A DNA stretch of 64,000 nt from Leptasterias polaris (lineage: Eukaryota > Echinodermata > Asteroidea > Forcipulatida > Asteriidae), in assembly GCA_037783415.1 (NCBI GenBank), contig JAZGTN010000088.1, positions 1,178,001-1,242,000 on the forward strand, in the 5' to 3' direction. The position numbers were made by a program, and so were the translations under genes. The notes under the pieces are model-generated. The model was not told where the DNA came from and ran no database searches. It was given only the letters and a program-made list of their open reading frames with translations. This document shows positions 62,001-64,000 of the stretch, one piece after another; the stretch's first letter is position 1; each line of letters begins with the position of its first letter.

Positions 62001-64000
62001 TGATTATTTCAATTTCGGGCCCAAATTTGATAAAAATGCTGGACTTACCCCTTGTGATTATTTCACTTCGGGCCCAAATTCGATAAAAATGCTGGACTTA
62101 CCCCTTGTGATTATTTCAATTTCGGGCCCAAAATTGAAAAAAATGCTGGACTTACCCCTTGTGATTATTTCAGTTTCGGGCCCAAATTTGATAATAATGC
62201 TGGACTTACACCTTGTGATTATTTCAGTTTCGGGCCCAAATTTGATAAAAATGCTGGACTTACCACTTGTGATTATTTCAGTTTCGGGCCCAAATTTGAT
62301 AAAAATGCTGGACTTACCCCTTGTGATTATTTCAATTTCGGGCCCAAATTTGATAAAAATACTGGACTTACCCCTTGTGATTATTTCAGTTTCGGGCCCA
62401 AATTTGATAAAAATGCTGGACTTACCCCTTGTGATTATTTCAATTTCGGGCCCAAATTTGATAAAAATACTGGACTTACCCCTTGTGATTATTTCAGTTT
62501 CGGGCCCAAATTTGAAAAAAAATGCTGGACTTACCCCTTGTGATTATTTCAATTTCGGGCCCAAATTTGATAAAAATGCTGGACTTACCCCTTGTGATTA
62601 TTTCAATTTCGGGCCCAAATTTGATAAAAATACTGGACTTACCCCTTGTGATTATTTCAGTTTCGGGCCCAAATTTGATAATAATGCTGGACTTACACCT
62701 TGTGATTATTTCAGTTTCGGGCCCAAATTTGATACAAATGCTGGACTTACCACTTGTGATTATTTCAGTTTCGGGCCCAAATTTGATAAAAATGCTGGAC
62801 TTACCCCTTGTGATTATTTCAGTTTCGGGCCCAAATTTGATAATAATGCTGGACTTACCCCTTGTGATTATTTCAGTTTCGGGCCCAAATTTGATAAAAA
62901 TGCTGGACTTACCCCTTGTGATTATTTCAATTTCGGGCCCAAATTTGATAATAATGCTGGACTTACCCCTTGTGATTATTTCAGTTTCGGGCCCAAAATT
63001 GGAAAAAATGCTGGACTTACCCCTTGTGATTATTTCAGTTTCGGGCCCAAATTTGATAAAAATGCTGGACTTACCCCTTGTGATTATTTCAATTTCGGGC
63101 CCAAATTTGATAATAATGCTGGACTTACCACTTGTGATTATTTCAGTTTCGGGCCCAAATTTGATAAAAATGCTGGACTTACCCCTTGTGATTATTTCAG
63201 TTTCGGGCCCAAATTTGATAATAATGCTGGACTTACCCCTTGTGATTATTTCAGTTTCGGGCCCAAAATTGGAAAAAATGCTGGACTTACCCCTTGTGAT
63301 TATTTCAGTTTCGGGCCCAAATTTGATAAAAATGCTGGACTTACCCCTTGTGATTATTTCAATTTCGGGCCCAAATTTGATAATAATGCTGGACTTACCC
63401 CTTGTGATTATTTCAGTTTCGGGCCCAAATTTGATAAAAATACTGGACTTACCCCTTGTGATTATTTCAATTTCGGGCCCAAATTTGATAAAAATGCTGG
63501 ACTTACCCCTTGTGATTATTTCACTTCGGGCCCAAATTTGATAAAAATGCTGGACTTACCCCTTGTGATTATTTCAATTTCGGGCCCAAATTTGATAATA
63601 ATGCTGGACTTACCCCTTGTGATTATTTCAATTTCGGGCCCAAATTTGAAAAAAATGCTGGACTTACCCCTTGTGATTATTTCAGTTTCGGGCCCAAATT
63701 TGATAAAAATACTGGACTTACCCCTTGTGATAATTTCAATTTCGGGCCCAAATTTGATAAAAATGCTGGACTTACCACTTGTGATTATTTCAGTTTCGGG
63801 CCCAAATTTGATAAAAATGCTGGACTTACCCCTTGTGATTATTTCAATTTCGGGCCCAAATTTGATAAAAAATACTGGACTTACCCCTTGTGATTATTTC
63901 AGTTTCGGGCCCAAATTTGATAATAATGCTGGACTTACCCCTTGTGATTATTTCAGTTTCGGGCCCAAATTTGATAAAAATGCTGGACTTACCACTTGTG
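53031..64000. repeat. 54-bp satellite array with higher-order repeats, ~200 copies
   Basis: From 53031 to the window end the DNA is a head-to-tail array of a 54-bp monomer: TTTCGGGCCCAAATTTGATA, AAAATGCTGGACTTACCCCT, TGTGATTATTTCAG. Monomers differ at a few fixed sites: CAG or CAA before TTTCGGG; TTTGATAAA, TTTGATAAT, TTTGAAAAA or ATTGAAAAA; TGCTGG or TACTGG; CCCCTT, CCACTT or CACCTT. Some are 53 bp (TTTCACTTCGGG) or 55 bp (GATAAAAAAT). The order of variants repeats every 1,944 bp (36 monomers) in 53.2-57.0 kb, every 487 bp near 58.4-59.3 kb, and with a 5,453-bp offset between ~58.07 kb and ~63.52 kb. Left edge is abrupt; right edge is outside the window. Two forward frames are open for long stretches, but this follows from the unit length. 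Confidence 0.97.

Overview
The window is eukaryotic nuclear DNA: one long intron-rich gene on the + strand fills its first three quarters, and a tandem satellite array fills its last 11 kb. The gene encodes a BAZ2-type chromatin-remodelling subunit, closest in layout to vertebrate BAZ2B. The introns carry short tRNA-derived SINEs, foldback and inverted-repeat elements (MITE-like) and many minisatellites. Together with intron sizes of about 0.2-6 kb and the diverged but clearly BAZ2B-like protein, this suggests a marine invertebrate deuterostome, most likely an echinoderm. The organism is inference; no species marker was seen.

Layout. 1-611: intronic or upstream sequence. 612-47564: 31 exons of the BAZ2B-like gene; the 5' end (promoter, start codon, N-terminus) lies left of the window. 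Splice phases agree across every junction except the exon 2 donor, which seems to need a GC-AG intron. The exons read as about 2,176 codons ending in TAG at 47562-47564. Order of parts: AT-hook; Ser/acidic linker; basic coiled coils; poly-Asp; MBD-like (TAM) domain; AT-hook-like motif; long Arg/Lys/Glu/Gln coiled coil cut into small exons; DDT domain; WHIM motifs with an acidic insert; large disordered exon; conserved C-terminal blocks; two successive PHD fingers; His-rich linker; bromodomain. 47565-53030: probable 3'UTR then AT-rich flank with a few repeats. 53031-64000: about 200 copies of a 54-bp satellite with higher-order structure, running off the window.

How it works together. In known BAZ2 proteins the MBD-like domain and AT-hooks contact nucleic acid, DDT and WHIM contact ISWI ATPase and linker DNA, the PHD reads the unmodified H3 tail and the bromodomain reads acetyl-lysine. 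All these modules are visible here, so the product should be a nuclear, non-catalytic ISWI partner. No other convincing protein-coding gene is present; the remaining long open frames are translations of tandem repeats, or a dead LINE fragment at 20027-20545 (- strand).
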